NCBI RefSeq assembly: GCF_000341345.1
Contig: NC_020302.1
Location: forward strand, 2,646,075-2,710,074
Length of the DNA: 64,000 nt
Direction of reading: 5' to 3'
Origin: Corynebacterium halotolerans YIM 70093 = DSM 44683
Lineage (GTDB): Bacteria; Actinomycetota; Actinomycetes; Mycobacteriales; Mycobacteriaceae
Positions 17,144 to 25,815 of the stretch are shown piece by piece. The position numbers and the translations under genes were made by a program. Each line of letters starts with the position of its first letter. Within the stretch, counting starts at the first letter, position 1. The notes beneath the pieces are model-generated. The model saw nothing but the letters and a program-made list of their open reading frames with translations. It did not search any database and was not told where the DNA came from.

Positions 17144-18115
17144 ATGACCCCATTCCCCGCCCCAGCCGCCACGACCGCCAAGTCCGCCGCCGCGTCCCTG
17201 TTCGCCGGTTCCCTCCTGTTCACCGCCGCCTGCTCCGCCAGCGGGGAGGCCGCTGACACCGCAGATGGGGGCGAGGGGAGCGGGGAAGGTCCGTCCATCG
17301 TCACCTCCACCGCCATCTGGGGCGACGTCGCCGCCGCCGTCGTAGATCCGGGCACCGTCGAGATCACCCCGATCGTGCAGGACCAGGACGCCGACCCGCA
17401 CTCCTTCGAACCCTCGGCCGCCGACATGGCGCGCGTGGAGAACGCCGACATCATCGTCGTCGGCGGGGGCGGATACGACGCCTGGCTCTACGACGCCGTC
17501 GGCGAGGACAACGACGCCGAGCTCATCCACGCCCTGCCCCTGTCCGGCGGACACGACCACGGTCACGACGAACACTCCCACGAGGGCCACGACCACGGCC
17601 CGGCCGAGGCCAACGAGCACGTCTGGTACGACCCGGCGGCCGTCACGGACGTGGCGGAGCAGATCGCGGCGGCCGTGAACACCCTCGACCCGGCCGCCGG
17701 AGCCGACGCCACGGAACTCTCCGGACAGCTCGCGACCGTCGAGACCGCCCTGCAGGAGCTGCCGGCCCAGCGCGTCGCACAGACGGAGCCGATCGCCGAC
17801 CACCTGCTGGCCCACACCGCGATGGAGGAGGTCACCCCGGACGGTTACCGCGCGACCTCGCTGTCACACTCGGAGCCCTCCGCCGCCGACCTCGCCGCCT
17901 TCCTGGAACTCATCGCCGACGGCGGCCTGGACCTGCTCATCCACAACCCGCAGACGATGACCGATCTGACCGACCGCCTGCGCGAGGAGGCGCAGAACGC
18001 GGGCGTCCCGGTCGTCGAGATCCGCGAGACCCCGCCGGAGGGCGAGAACTTCCTCGGCTACTTCTCCCGAGTCGTCGAGGAACTCGCACAGGCGACCGGC
18101 GCGGGATCGGCCTAG
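17144..18115 (+). CDS. znuA: Zinc ABC transporter substrate-binding lipoprotein
   Basis: Cluster A-I metal-binding protein of 323 aa, anchored outside the membrane. Signal peptide with lipobox FTAAC, lipidated at C30. The family's metal ligands are visible: H86 in DADPHSFEPSA, H159 in NEHVWYDP, and the later His/Asp of SLSHSEPSA. A His/Asp-rich loop at 137-152 (GGHDHGHDEHSHEGHDHG) is the usual mark of zinc rather than manganese specificity. First gene of znuA-znuC-znuB. The chosen ATG is supported by the promoter spacing. Divergent from ipsA. Confidence 0.93.
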   Translation: MTPFPAPAATTAKSAAASLFAGSLLFTAACSASGEAADTADGGEGSGEGPSIVTSTAIWGDVAAAVVDPGTVEITPIVQDQDADPHSFEPSAADMARVENADIIVVGGGGYDAWLYDAVGEDNDAELIHALPLSGGHDHGHDEHSHEGHDHGPAEANEHVWYDPAAVTDVAEQIAAAVNTLDPAAGADATELSGQLATVETALQELPAQRVAQTEPIADHLLAHTAMEEVTPDGYRATSLSHSEPSAADLAAFLELIADGGLDLLIHNPQTMTDLTDRLREEAQNAGVPVVEIRETPPEGENFLGYFSRVVEELAQATGAGSA

Positions 18116-18118
18116 GAT
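18113..18118 (+). promoter_or_regulatory. -10-like box overlapping the znuA stop codon
   Basis: TAGGAT begins with the TAG stop of znuA and lies exactly 7 nt before the znuC ATG, the same geometry as the leaderless promoters elsewhere in the window. It could give an extra znuC-znuB transcript. Confidence 0.4.
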
Positions 18119-18125
18119 CGGCACA

Positions 18126-18827
18126 ATGCTCGTCAGCTTCTCAGACGCCGCGGTGGACCCCCTCTGGTCCGGCCTCGACCTTGACATCGGACCCGGGGAG
18201 TTCATCGCGGTACTCGGCCCCAACGGCGTGGGCAAGTCCACCCTGCTGGGCGCCGTCCTCGGCACCCGCCGCCTCACCCGCGGGCAGGTGCGTGTCGACG
18301 CCCGCGTGGGCTACATCCCCCAGCAGCGCATGTTCCCCGGCGAGCTGCCCATGCGCGCCCGCGACCTGGCCTCGCTCGCGCTGGCCCACGGCGTCGTGAA
18401 GCGGCGTTCCCCGCAGCGTGCGGAGGTCGACGCCCTCCTGGAGTCCGTGGGCGCCGCCGGCCTGGCGGACCGCCGCGTGGGCACCCTGTCGGGCGGCCAG
18501 CAGCAGCTCATCCGGCAGGCGCAGGCGCTGGCGAACGACCCGCAGATCCTGCTGGCCGACGAGCCGCTGCTCAGCCTCGACCTGGCGCGTCAGCAGGCGA
18601 CCGTCGACATGCTCGACCGGCGGCGACGCGAGCACGGAACCTCGGTGCTGTTCGTCACCCACGGCATCAACCCGGTGCTCTCCGTGGTCGACCGGGTGCT
18701 CTACCTCGCCCCGGGCGGGCACACGCTCGGCACCGTGGACGAGGTCATGCGCTCGGACGTGCTGTCCCGGCTGTACAACACCCGCGTCGACGTCGTCGAG
18801 GTCAACGGCCGGATGGTGGTGATCTGA
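18126..18827 (+). CDS. znuC: Zinc ABC transporter ATP-binding protein
   Basis: ATPase subunit of 233 aa. Walker A is GPNGVGKST (about residues 34-42), the Q-loop lies in YIPQQRMFP, the ABC signature is LSGGQQQ, Walker B is ILLADEPLLSLD and the switch His follows in FVTHGI. It drives zinc uptake with the permease encoded next (stop and start overlap, TGATGG) and the lipoprotein upstream. It starts 10 nt after the znuA stop with no evident ribosome site, consistent with leaderless or coupled initiation. Confidence 0.92.
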   Translation: MLVSFSDAAVDPLWSGLDLDIGPGEFIAVLGPNGVGKSTLLGAVLGTRRLTRGQVRVDARVGYIPQQRMFPGELPMRARDLASLALAHGVVKRRSPQRAEVDALLESVGAAGLADRRVGTLSGGQQQLIRQAQALANDPQILLADEPLLSLDLARQQATVDMLDRRRREHGTSVLFVTHGINPVLSVVDRVLYLAPGGHTLGTVDEVMRSDVLSRLYNTRVDVVEVNGRMVVI

Positions 18828-19810
18828 TGGATTTCGCCCAGATGCTCGCCGACACCCAGTACCTGTTCACCGTCGGGTTCGTGCAGCAGGCGCTGCTGGC
18901 CTCCGCCATCCTCGGTGTGCTCTCCGGGGTGATGACCCCGCTGATCGTGCTGCGGCAGATGTCGTTCTCCGTCCACGCCACCAGCGAGCTCGCCCTCATG
19001 GGCGCGGCCGCGGCCCTGCTCTTCGGGCTCAACATCGGCGGCGGCGCGGTCGTCGGCTCGATCGTCGCCGCACTGCTGCTCGCACTGCTGGGGATGCGCC
19101 GGCAGCAGGACAGTGCCATCGGTGTGGTCATGAGTTTCGGCCTCGGCCTGTCCGTGCTGTTCATCCACCTCTACCCCGGCAACTCCTCGACGGCGTTCTC
19201 GCTGCTGACCGGCCAGATCGTCGGCGTGTCCGGCACGTCGGTGTGGCTGCTGGGACTGGTGGCCGTGCTCGTGGTGGGCACCGTGTGGCTGTTCTGGCGG
19301 CCGCTGCTGTTCGCCTCCGCGGACCCGGTGATGGCGCAGGCGGCGGGCGTGCCCGTGCGCGGTTTCTCCCTGCTCTTCGCGGTACTCGTCGGCCTGACCG
19401 CCGCCCAGTCCGTGCAGATCGTCGGCGCACTGCTGGTCATGGCGCTGCTGATCACACCCGGCGCGGCCGCCGTCCAGATCACCTCCTCGCCGGTGAAGGC
19501 CGTGGCGTGGTCGGTGCTCTTCGCGGAGATCGCCGCCGTGGGTGGCCTCGTCCTGTCGTTGGCTCCCGGCCTGCCGGTCTCGGTGTTCGTCACGACCATC
19601 TCCTTTGTGATCTACCTTCTCTGCCGACTGGTCGGGTGGCGGCGCGGGCGTCGGGCCAGTCGCGACGAGGTGGCCGCGGCCCGGCGTGCGGACGTCGTCG
19701 TACCGGCGCCCGCCGGGAACGCCTCCGAGTCCACCGCGGTGCCCGACGACGCGGCCGTCGAGCACTGCCACCCGGAGGATCCGCCGCCCGCGCGTCCGCA
19801 GCGGTTGTGA
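18827..19810 (+). CDS. znuB: Zinc ABC transporter permease
   Basis: ABC-3 family permease of 327 aa with about eight membrane helices. Family features include the early TPLIVLRQMSFSVHATSELALMGAA segment and the later QIVGALLVMALLITPGAAA. The C-terminal 50 residues are a cytoplasmic, low-complexity extension (Arg/Ala/Pro-rich, with HCHPED) not needed for the fold; the HCH cluster could bind metal but this is speculative. Last gene of the zinc operon, overlapping znuC by one base. Confidence 0.9.
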   Translation: MDFAQMLADTQYLFTVGFVQQALLASAILGVLSGVMTPLIVLRQMSFSVHATSELALMGAAAALLFGLNIGGGAVVGSIVAALLLALLGMRRQQDSAIGVVMSFGLGLSVLFIHLYPGNSSTAFSLLTGQIVGVSGTSVWLLGLVAVLVVGTVWLFWRPLLFASADPVMAQAAGVPVRGFSLLFAVLVGLTAAQSVQIVGALLVMALLITPGAAAVQITSSPVKAVAWSVLFAEIAAVGGLVLSLAPGLPVSVFVTTISFVIYLLCRLVGWRRGRRASRDEVAAARRADVVVPAPAGNASESTAVPDDAAVEHCHPEDPPPARPQRL

Positions 19811-19860
19811 TTCAGGACTGTTCGCATCACGTCCCATTGGGCGCAGAGTGAGAGATAAAC

Positions 19861-19866
19861 TACAAT
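19861..19866 (+). promoter_or_regulatory. -10 box of a leaderless promoter (esterase gene)
   Basis: TACAAT, 7 nt, then the GTG at 19874; a near-consensus box in an AT-richer pocket. Confidence 0.65.
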
Positions 19867-19873
19867 CTCTCTC

Positions 19874-20737
19874 GTGAGTGACGTGGCCACCTATTCCGCC
19901 CAGAAACTGACCCTCGAGCACCAGGGACGCGACCGCATCTTCCATGTCGTCGCCCCGACCGAGCGGCCCGAGCACCCGGCGCTGCTGTTCTTCTTCCACG
20001 GCTCCCTCCAGTCCGGCCGCGTCGCCCGCACCTTCACCGGGCGCAGCTTCGACGACATCGCCCTGCGCACCGGCACCATCCTCGTCTACCCCGACGGCGT
20101 GCACCACCACTTCAACGACGCCCGCCGGGACCTCAACGAGCGCACCCGGCAGCTCCGCGTGGACGATGTCGGCTTCACCGGGAAGATCATCGAACGCATG
20201 GTCGCCGACTTTCACGTCGACCGCTCCCGTGTCTACGTCTCCGGTTACTCCAACGGCGGGCAGATGGTCATCCGCCTCCTCCACGACGCGCCCGGTCTGT
20301 TCGCCGGCGCGGCCACCTTCGCCGCCACGATGCCCACCCCGGACAACTTCGCCCCGGGCCTGCCGCTGCGCGGGACCGCCCCCACCCCGTACCTGGCGAT
20401 CCACGGCACCGAGGACACGCTGGTCCCCTACTCCGGCGGTGACGCCGGTTTCGACGCCGCCCGCTCCCGCGGCGCCGTGACCTCCGCGCCGGAGTCAGCC
20501 GCCTACTTCGCGGGGCTGAACGGGCTGGATGAGGGGGACCGGACACGCACCCGCTTCGCCGACGACGTCGTGGTGGACGAGTGGTCCCGCGAGGGCCACC
20601 CGCCCGTGCAGCTGTGGACCGTCGAGGGCATGGGGCACGTGGTCCCCTCGCCCAAGGAGGTCGACACGCGGCTGGGCACCGGCACGGACTCCTTCGTGGC
20701 AGCCGACGTGATGGCGGAGTTCTTCGGGCTGGGGTAG
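19874..20737 (+). CDS. Alpha/beta-hydrolase, PHB-depolymerase / LpqC-like esterase
   Basis: Serine hydrolase of 287 aa. The oxyanion-hole region is LFFFHGSLQSG, the nucleophile elbow GYSNGG (Ser about residue 124), the acid in IHGTEDTLVPY and the base His in GMGHVVPSP. These match the esterase family of polyhydroxybutyrate depolymerases and feruloyl esterases. No signal peptide is visible, unlike many secreted relatives, so it probably acts inside the cell. Natural substrate unknown; corynebacteria generally do not store PHB. Own leaderless promoter; downstream lies a palindromic repeat. Confidence 0.85.
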   Translation: MSDVATYSAQKLTLEHQGRDRIFHVVAPTERPEHPALLFFFHGSLQSGRVARTFTGRSFDDIALRTGTILVYPDGVHHHFNDARRDLNERTRQLRVDDVGFTGKIIERMVADFHVDRSRVYVSGYSNGGQMVIRLLHDAPGLFAGAATFAATMPTPDNFAPGLPLRGTAPTPYLAIHGTEDTLVPYSGGDAGFDAARSRGAVTSAPESAAYFAGLNGLDEGDRTRTRFADDVVVDEWSREGHPPVQLWTVEGMGHVVPSPKEVDTRLGTGTDSFVAADVMAEFFGLG

Positions 20738-20779
20738 GTCCGCGGTCCGCCGCGGGGCCCGGACGTCGGGCGTCCGGTC

Positions 20780-20846
20780 ATATCCACGCACCAGGGCCGG
20801 AAACCCTGCCGTGCGCCGCTCTTCGGGGTTCACCTGCGTGGATTTG
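20780..20846. repeat. Palindromic element A (downstream border of nuclease-like gene)
   Basis: Terminal inverted repeats TATCCACGCA (20781-20790) and TGCGTGGATT (20835-20844) with the 60-bp span from TCCACGCA to TGCGTGGA. The interior differs from element B. It begins to flank the nuclease-like gene 17 bp past its stop. Confidence 0.65.
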
Positions 20847-20862
20847 CCCCGCTCCCACCCCC

Positions 20863-21843
20863 TCAGTGCCACGCCAGGCCGCCGGCCTCCCACTGCCGAT
20901 CTGGGATCGTGTAATTCTGGCGGACGAGGTGCTCGTACATCCTGCACACCTCGCGCACTCCGCTGCCGTCACGGAAGCTGTCCTGGTCGATGCGCACCAG
21001 CACCACCCCTTCACGCAGCAGTCTCTTCTGCCGGTGCATCTCCCGACGCCTCACGCTGTCGGGTGCCTCGCCGAACTCCCCCTCGTACTTGCCCCGGCCG
21101 TCGTACTCCACCCCCAGTCCGACATCCCCGAAGAAGAAGTCGATGCGACCGATGTCCTCACCGCATAAGTCGTATATCACGGCCTGCTGGTACGGCGCGG
21201 GCAGTCCCTTCCGCCACATCGCCACCTTCAGCGCCGATTCCCGTGGGCTCTCCGAGAACGGCGTTGCCAAGGCCGCTGCCCGCCGGGATCTCCCGATCCG
21301 GAGCAACGGACCCGCCCACCGCAGCAGCCGCTCCAGGTCCCCCTCGTTGAACCACCCCTGCCGCAGCCCGTGGTCCAGGCCGAGTACCGCGTCCTCCAGG
21401 GTGTGCCAGCGGGCGAGGTCGATTCCGGTCTGTGCCGGATGGGTGAGATCCACGGTCCCGAATTCCGTCGGGTAGGCGAGCACGCGGTCCCGCAGGTGGT
21501 CAGGCAACGACCGGTAGAGCACCGTTTTCCGGCGCCCCGCTCCCGACCTGCTCTCCCCGGCGAGTTCCACCTGCGGGTTCCGCTCCCTGCCGTTCAGTGG
21601 CATGCCGACGATGCGCGCCGCCGTGCGACCGACGACGGCAGAGGACGGTGACGACGCGGCATGTCCGACCACCCACGCCAACCACTGCTTCTCTCGGCTG
21701 AGACCGTGGTAGCGCCGGGCATCCATGTAAACCCCCGGAGACACCCTCACCAGTTGTTGTTTCGCATGCAGCCGACCGATGCGGCTGCGTTCGGCCCGCG
21801 TCATCCCCGCGGTATGAAGTAACGGCCCCCCGACCTTGCTCAT
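20863..21843 (-). CDS. AbiEi-type HTH protein with DUF559-like PD-(D/E)XK nuclease domain
   Basis: A 326-aa protein. The N-terminal 70 residues (GMTRAERSRIGRLHAKQQLVRVSPGVYMD) form a small winged-helix of the kind annotated as AbiEi antitoxin N-terminal domain. The C-terminal third has ESALKVAMWRKGLPAPYQQAVIYD, then GRIDFFFGDVGLGVEYDGRGKY, with an E...D...E-x-D pattern of a DUF559/Vsr-like restriction-endonuclease fold. Such fused proteins are widespread and often multicopy in actinobacteria; their function is not established. TTGGAGGC precedes the ATG. Both sides of the gene carry a 60-bp palindromic element sharing the same ends, so it may be a mobile or self-regulated unit. Confidence 0.72.
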   Translation of the reverse strand: MSKVGGPLLHTAGMTRAERSRIGRLHAKQQLVRVSPGVYMDARRYHGLSREKQWLAWVVGHAASSPSSAVVGRTAARIVGMPLNGRERNPQVELAGESRSGAGRRKTVLYRSLPDHLRDRVLAYPTEFGTVDLTHPAQTGIDLARWHTLEDAVLGLDHGLRQGWFNEGDLERLLRWAGPLLRIGRSRRAAALATPFSESPRESALKVAMWRKGLPAPYQQAVIYDLCGEDIGRIDFFFGDVGLGVEYDGRGKYEGEFGEAPDSVRRREMHRQKRLLREGVVLVRIDQDSFRDGSGVREVCRMYEHLVRQNYTIPDRQWEAGGLAWH

Positions 21844-21898
21844 GCCTCCAAGATCGCAGACAATCCGGCAGGGTGCTACTCGGGAGCCTCAGAACCGA

Positions 21899-21968
21899 TC
21901 AAATCCACGCAGAGAGGCTGCGAATTCTCGGAGTTCGGGGACTTTTGAAAGGATCTGCGTGGATTTGA
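21899..21968. repeat. Palindromic element B (upstream border of nuclease-like gene)
   Basis: Perfect 15-bp inverted repeat TCAAATCCACGCAGA (21899-21913) and TCTGCGTGGATTTGA (21954-21968), with the same 60-bp core span as element A. It lies 55 bp upstream of the gene's start codon. Confidence 0.72.
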
Positions 21969-22040
21969 CCCACCGACCCCACCGGCCCCTCGCCGACCCT
22001 CCGCCGACCGCCTCCCCGGGCCCGCACCCGGATCCGGGCC

Positions 22041-22997
22041 CTATTCCCCGCGCGAAACCGCCGCCCGCCGCTGCCGCGCGAACTCGCTCAGGACCACGCC
22101 TGCGGCCACTGACGCATTCAGCGACTCGACCCAGTCGGTCATCGGCACGGACATGATCACGTCGCAGTTCTCCTTGACCAGGCGCGAGATGCCCTTGCCC
22201 TCGGAACCGACGACGATGACCACGGGACCGGCGCCGCCGTCGTAGGTGTCCAGGGTGTGTTCGCCACCGGCGTCGAGGCCGACGACCTGGTAGCCGTTCT
22301 GCTGGAACTCCTTGATGGTACGGGTCAGATTGGTCGCCCGCGCCACGGGCAGCCGGGCCGCGGTGCCGGCGGAGGTGCGCCAGGCCACCGCGGTCACGGA
22401 GGCGGAGCGGCGCTCGGGGATGACCACGCCGTGGCCGCCGAAGGCCGCGACGGAACGGATGACCGCACCCAGGTTGCGGGGGTCGGTGATGTTGTCGAGC
22501 ACCACGATCATGCCGTCCTCGCCCCGGTCCTTGACCGAGGAGATCAGGTCGAAGACCTCCGTGTACTCGTACGGCGGAATCTGCAGGCCGATGCCCTGGT
22601 GCATGCCGTTGCCGGTCATGCGATCCAGCTCGTGGCGCGGCACCTCGATCAGCGGGATGGACCGCGACGCGGCGGTCTGCACGGCCTCGGAGAGGCGGTC
22701 GTCGTTGCTGGCGCCCTCGGCGACGTACAGTGCGGTGGCGGGCACACGGGCGTGCAGGCACTCGATGACCGGGTTGCGGCCGACGACGAGTTCGGTGGTG
22801 GACTCGCGCGAGTGGCGGCCCTGCGCGCGGCGCTCGGCCTCCTTCTTGCGCTTGTGCGCGACGTGGTAGACGCGGTCCTCGGCCTTCGGCGTCGGACCCT
22901 TGCCCTTCAGGCCGCGGCGGATCTGCCCGCCGGAGCCCTTCGCGGCGCCCTTCTTGTTGGTCTTGCGGACACCGGGGCGGCCGTGATTCTTTGCCAT
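22041..22997 (-). CDS. rlmB: 23S rRNA (guanosine-2'-O-)-methyltransferase RlmB
   Basis: SPOUT-class TrmH-family methyltransferase of 318 aa, expected to methylate the ribose of G2251 of 23S rRNA using S-adenosylmethionine. Residues 1-65 are a Lys/Arg/Gly-rich tail that probably contacts RNA. The substrate-binding domain starts at [14 protein letters not shown]. The trefoil-knot domain shows [29 protein letters not shown] and [17 protein letters not shown], which form motifs 1-3. It starts 13 nt after the cysS stop with AAGGAG, so cysS-rlmB is an operon, an arrangement common in Actinobacteria. Confidence 0.94.
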   Translation of the reverse strand: MAKNHGRPGVRKTNKKGAAKGSGGQIRRGLKGKGPTPKAEDRVYHVAHKRKKEAERRAQGRHSRESTTELVVGRNPVIECLHARVPATALYVAEGASNDDRLSEAVQTAASRSIPLIEVPRHELDRMTGNGMHQGIGLQIPPYEYTEVFDLISSVKDRGEDGMIVVLDNITDPRNLGAVIRSVAAFGGHGVVIPERRSASVTAVAWRTSAGTAARLPVARATNLTRTIKEFQQNGYQVVGLDAGGEHTLDTYDGGAGPVVIVVGSEGKGISRLVKENCDVIMSVPMTDWVESLNASVAAGVVLSEFARQRRAAVSRGE

Positions 22998-23010
22998 GGG
23001 GTGGCTCCTT

Positions 23011-24402
23011 CTAGTTCTTGAGCGACCACTGCGGGCCGTCGGGGGTGTCGGTGACCTCGATGCCGGCGGCCGTGAGGCGGTCGCGCACGGCGTCGGCGGT
23101 GGCCCAGTCCTTCTCGGACCGGGCCTCGGTGCGGCGCTGGAGTTCGGCGCGGACGAGGACGTCGAGGGCGGTCAGGGCGTCGTCGCTTGCCGACGCCCCG
23201 GTGGCCCAGGTCTCCGACTGCGGGTCGACGCCGAGCACGCCGGTCATGGCGCGCACGGTTCCGGCGATGCGTTCCGCCTCGGCCCGGTCACCGGCGGCCA
23301 GGGCGGTGTTGCCGGCACGCACGGCGTTGTGGATTTCGGCGAGCGCCCTGGGTACGGAGATGTCCTCGTCCATGGCCGCCCCGAACTCCGGGGTCCACTC
23401 CCCGACCGCCACCTCGCCGACGCGGGCGAGGAAGTCCTCGATGCGGCGGTACCCGGCGGCGGCCTCCTTGAGCGCCTCCTCGGAGTACTCGAGCACGGAG
23501 CGGTAGTGGGCGGAGCCGAGGTAGTAGCGCAGTTCCACGGGGCGGACCAGCTCGAGGATGTGCGGCACGGAGAGTACGTTGCCCAGGGACTTGGACATCT
23601 TCTCGCCGGCCATGGTCACCCAGTGGTTGTGCATCCAGTAGTTGGCGAAGCCGTCGCCGGCGGCGTGGGCCTGGGCGATCTCGTTCTCGTGGTGCGGGAA
23701 CTGCAGATCCAGCCCGCCCGCGTGGATGTCGAAGGTGCCGCCGAGGTACCAGGTGGCCATCGCCGAGCACTCGAGGTGCCAGCCGGGACGGCCCTCGCCC
23801 CAGGGGGTGGGCCAGGACGGCTCGCCGGGCTTGGCGGCCTTCCACAGGGCGAAGTCCAGCTGGTTGCGCTTGCCGCGGTTGTCCGCCTCGCCCTGCTCCA
23901 TGTCCTCGACGCGGTTGCCGGACAGCGAGCCGTAGTCGCTGCCCTCGGCGTCGACCCAGGCCTTCACGTCGAAGTAGACGGAACCGTCCACCTCGTAGGC
24001 GAAGCCGTTGTCCATCAGTCGCCGCATGTAGGTGACCATCTGGGTCACGTGCCCCGTCGCCCGCGGTTCCACCGACGGCGGGAGCACGCCGAGCTGCTCG
24101 TAGGCCCAGGTGAAGGCGCGTTCATGGGTGGACACCCACTCCCACCAGGGACGGCCGTGTTCGGCGGCCCTGGTGAGGATCTTGTCGTCGATGTCGGTGA
24201 CGTTGCGCACGAACGCGACGTCGAAACCCTTTGCCAGCAGCCAGCGGCGCAGGATGTCGAACGCGACCCCGGAACGCACGTGGCCGATGTGCGGCTGCGA
24301 CTGCGGCGTGGCGCCACACAGGTACACCGAGGCGTGTCCCTCGCGGACGGGGACGAAGTCGCGGAGCGTGCGGGTGCCGGTGTCGAAGATGCGTAGTGTC
24401 AC
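23011..24402 (-). CDS. cysS: Cysteinyl-tRNA synthetase
   Basis: Class I aminoacyl-tRNA synthetase of 463 aa. The signature HIGH box is [14 protein letters not shown] is EKMSKSLGN, and zinc ligands include the Cys in YLCGATPQ, the Cys in HLECSAM and the HHENE segment. GTG 24402 is chosen because the -10 box TAGACT lies 7 nt upstream; the frame remains open for ten more codons but that region contains the promoter. Product starts [16 protein letters not shown]. First gene of cysS-rlmB. Confidence 0.96.
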   Translation of the reverse strand: MTLRIFDTGTRTLRDFVPVREGHASVYLCGATPQSQPHIGHVRSGVAFDILRRWLLAKGFDVAFVRNVTDIDDKILTRAAEHGRPWWEWVSTHERAFTWAYEQLGVLPPSVEPRATGHVTQMVTYMRRLMDNGFAYEVDGSVYFDVKAWVDAEGSDYGSLSGNRVEDMEQGEADNRGKRNQLDFALWKAAKPGEPSWPTPWGEGRPGWHLECSAMATWYLGGTFDIHAGGLDLQFPHHENEIAQAHAAGDGFANYWMHNHWVTMAGEKMSKSLGNVLSVPHILELVRPVELRYYLGSAHYRSVLEYSEEALKEAAAGYRRIEDFLARVGEVAVGEWTPEFGAAMDEDISVPRALAEIHNAVRAGNTALAAGDRAEAERIAGTVRAMTGVLGVDPQSETWATGASASDDALTALDVLVRAELQRRTEARSEKDWATADAVRDRLTAAGIEVTDTPDGPQWSLKN

Positions 24403-24409
24403 GCCTGCC

Positions 24410-24415
24410 AGTCTA
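24410..24415 (-). promoter_or_regulatory. -10 box of a leaderless promoter (cysS)
   Basis: Minus-strand TAGACT, 7 nt, then GTG 24402; it decides the start codon. Confidence 0.6.
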
Positions 24416-24465
24416 GACGAGGCCATGGACACCGCCTGCCGCGGTGGCCGCCCCGGCCGGGGCGG

Positions 24466-25269
24466 TTACTGCGCGTCATCGACCGGCAGACCGTCGTGAC
24501 CCTGCCAGGACGGGCGGTGGGCCTCGATGTAGCGGTAGTAGTCCTTCTCGCTCAGCAGGGCGCCGGCCTCCTCGTCGACGATGACCGTCGCCCGCGGGTG
24601 AAGCTGCAGCGACGAGGCCGGGACCGCGGCGGTCAACGGCCCCTCGGCCAGCTTCTTCACGGCCTCCGCCTTGCCGACGCCCGTGGCCAGCAGCACCGCG
24701 TGCCGCGAACGCAGGATGGTGCCCAGCCCCTGGGTCAGGGCGTGGGTGGGCACCTCGTCCTCGGAGTCGAAGAAGCGGGCGTTGTCCGCCACGGTCTGCG
24801 GGTGCAGGGTCTCCATGCGGGTCGTCGAGCTCAGCGAGGTCGCCGGCTCGTTGAAACCGATGTGGCCGTTGGTGCCGATCCCCAGCAGCTGGACGTCGAC
24901 CCCGCCGGCGTCGGTGATCGCGCGCTCGTAGCGCTCTGCGGCCTCCCAGGGCCTCGGATCCGTGCCCTCGGGACTGTGCACGGCGGCGTCGTCGATGTCG
25001 ATGTGCGAGGTGAACTCGTTGCGGATGGTGTGGTGGTAGCTCTGCACGTGCCCGGGCGGCAGGCCGATGTACTCATCCAGCAGGAACGCCCGGCACCCGG
25101 CGAAGCTGAGCTCACCGCGGCGGTGGCGGTCGATGAGCTCGCGGTAGGTGGCCAGCGGTGTCGAGCCGGTGGCCAGACCCAGCACGGCCCCACGCCTGAT
25201 GTGCGCGGAGAGGATGTCGGCGGCGGTGGCGGCCACCTCATCCGGCGTCGGGCGGATCAGAATCTCCAT
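24466..25269 (-). CDS. nagB: Glucosamine-6-phosphate deaminase
   Basis: Converts glucosamine 6-phosphate to fructose 6-phosphate and ammonia, the entry of amino sugars into glycolysis; 267 aa. The family signature is LLGIGTNGHIGFNEPAT, with the N-terminal LGLATGSTPLATYREL phosphate loop and FLLDEYIGL containing the catalytic Asp. The partner gene nagA is not adjacent, unlike in C. glutamicum where nagA and nagB lie together. A TAAAGT box 7 nt before the ATG indicates a leaderless mRNA. Confidence 0.95.
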   Translation of the reverse strand: MEILIRPTPDEVAATAADILSAHIRRGAVLGLATGSTPLATYRELIDRHRRGELSFAGCRAFLLDEYIGLPPGHVQSYHHTIRNEFTSHIDIDDAAVHSPEGTDPRPWEAAERYERAITDAGGVDVQLLGIGTNGHIGFNEPATSLSSTTRMETLHPQTVADNARFFDSEDEVPTHALTQGLGTILRSRHAVLLATGVGKAEAVKKLAEGPLTAAVPASSLQLHPRATVIVDEEAGALLSEKDYYRYIEAHRPSWQGHDGLPVDDAQ

Positions 25270-25276
25270 GGACGCA

Positions 25277-25282
25277 ACTTTA
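25277..25282 (-). promoter_or_regulatory. -10 box of a leaderless promoter (nagB)
   Basis: Minus-strand TAAAGT, 7 nt, then ATG 25269. Confidence 0.55.
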
Positions 25283-25326
25283 TGCCCTGCGCCGGACGCC
25301 CACCCGGTCAGGGCGGGGATATGGTG

Positions 25327-25815
25327 CTACGGCGCCCAGACCACGGCGGTGGCCACAGCCGCACGTCCCTCGCCGCGGCCGGTGAAACCCAGGTGGTCGG
25401 TCGTGGTGGCGGAGACGGAAACCGGGGCGCCGAGGATGCCGGAGAGCACCTCCTGGGCCTCCTGACGGCGCGGGCCGACCTTCGGGGTCTGGCCGATGAG
25501 CTGGGCGGCGGCGTTGCCGATGACGAAACCGTGTGATTCCAGCAGCTCCCGGCATTCGCGCAGCAGGCGCTCCCCGCTGACCCCGTCGTACTCGGCGCGT
25601 CCCACGCCGACGAAGGAGCCGAGATCGCCGAGCCCGGAGGCCGAGAGCAGGGCATCGACGATGGCGTGCGCCACGACGTCGCCGTCGGAGTGGCCCTCGC
25701 AGCCGTGCGCGCCGTCGAAGAGGAGGCCGGCGAGCCAGCAGGGTTTTCCCTCCTCGATCCGGTGGGCGTCGGTGGCGATGCCGACGCGGGGGATGATGGG
25801 GGCGGGGTCAGTCAC
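25327..25815 (-). CDS. ispF: 2-C-Methyl-D-erythritol 2,4-cyclodiphosphate synthase
   Basis: MEP-pathway enzyme of 162 aa that cyclises CDP-methylerythritol 2-phosphate. Metal-binding DAHR near residue 16 and HSDGDV near 43, plus the C-terminal signature [18 protein letters not shown], are all intact. Functions as a trimer in isoprenoid precursor synthesis for menaquinone, carotenoids and polyprenyl phosphates. It overlaps the end of ispD by 8 nt and is the last gene of carD-ispD-ispF. Confidence 0.96.
   Translation of the reverse strand: MTDPAPIIPRVGIATDAHRIEEGKPCWLAGLLFDGAHGCEGHSDGDVVAHAIVDALLSASGLGDLGSFVGVGRAEYDGVSGERLLRECRELLESHGFVIGNAAAQLIGQTPKVGPRRQEAQEVLSGILGAPVSVSATTTDHLGFTGRGEGRAAVATAVVWAP

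Noticed and set aside
17054..17815. Upstream extension of the ipsA frame
   Set aside because: It runs antisense through znuA and past the ipsA promoter; LacI proteins begin at the helix-turn-helix, which is at the chosen start.
20863..21843. Classical AbiE toxin-antitoxin pair
   Set aside because: Only the AbiEi-like N-terminal domain is present; no AbiEii nucleotidyltransferase gene lies next to it.
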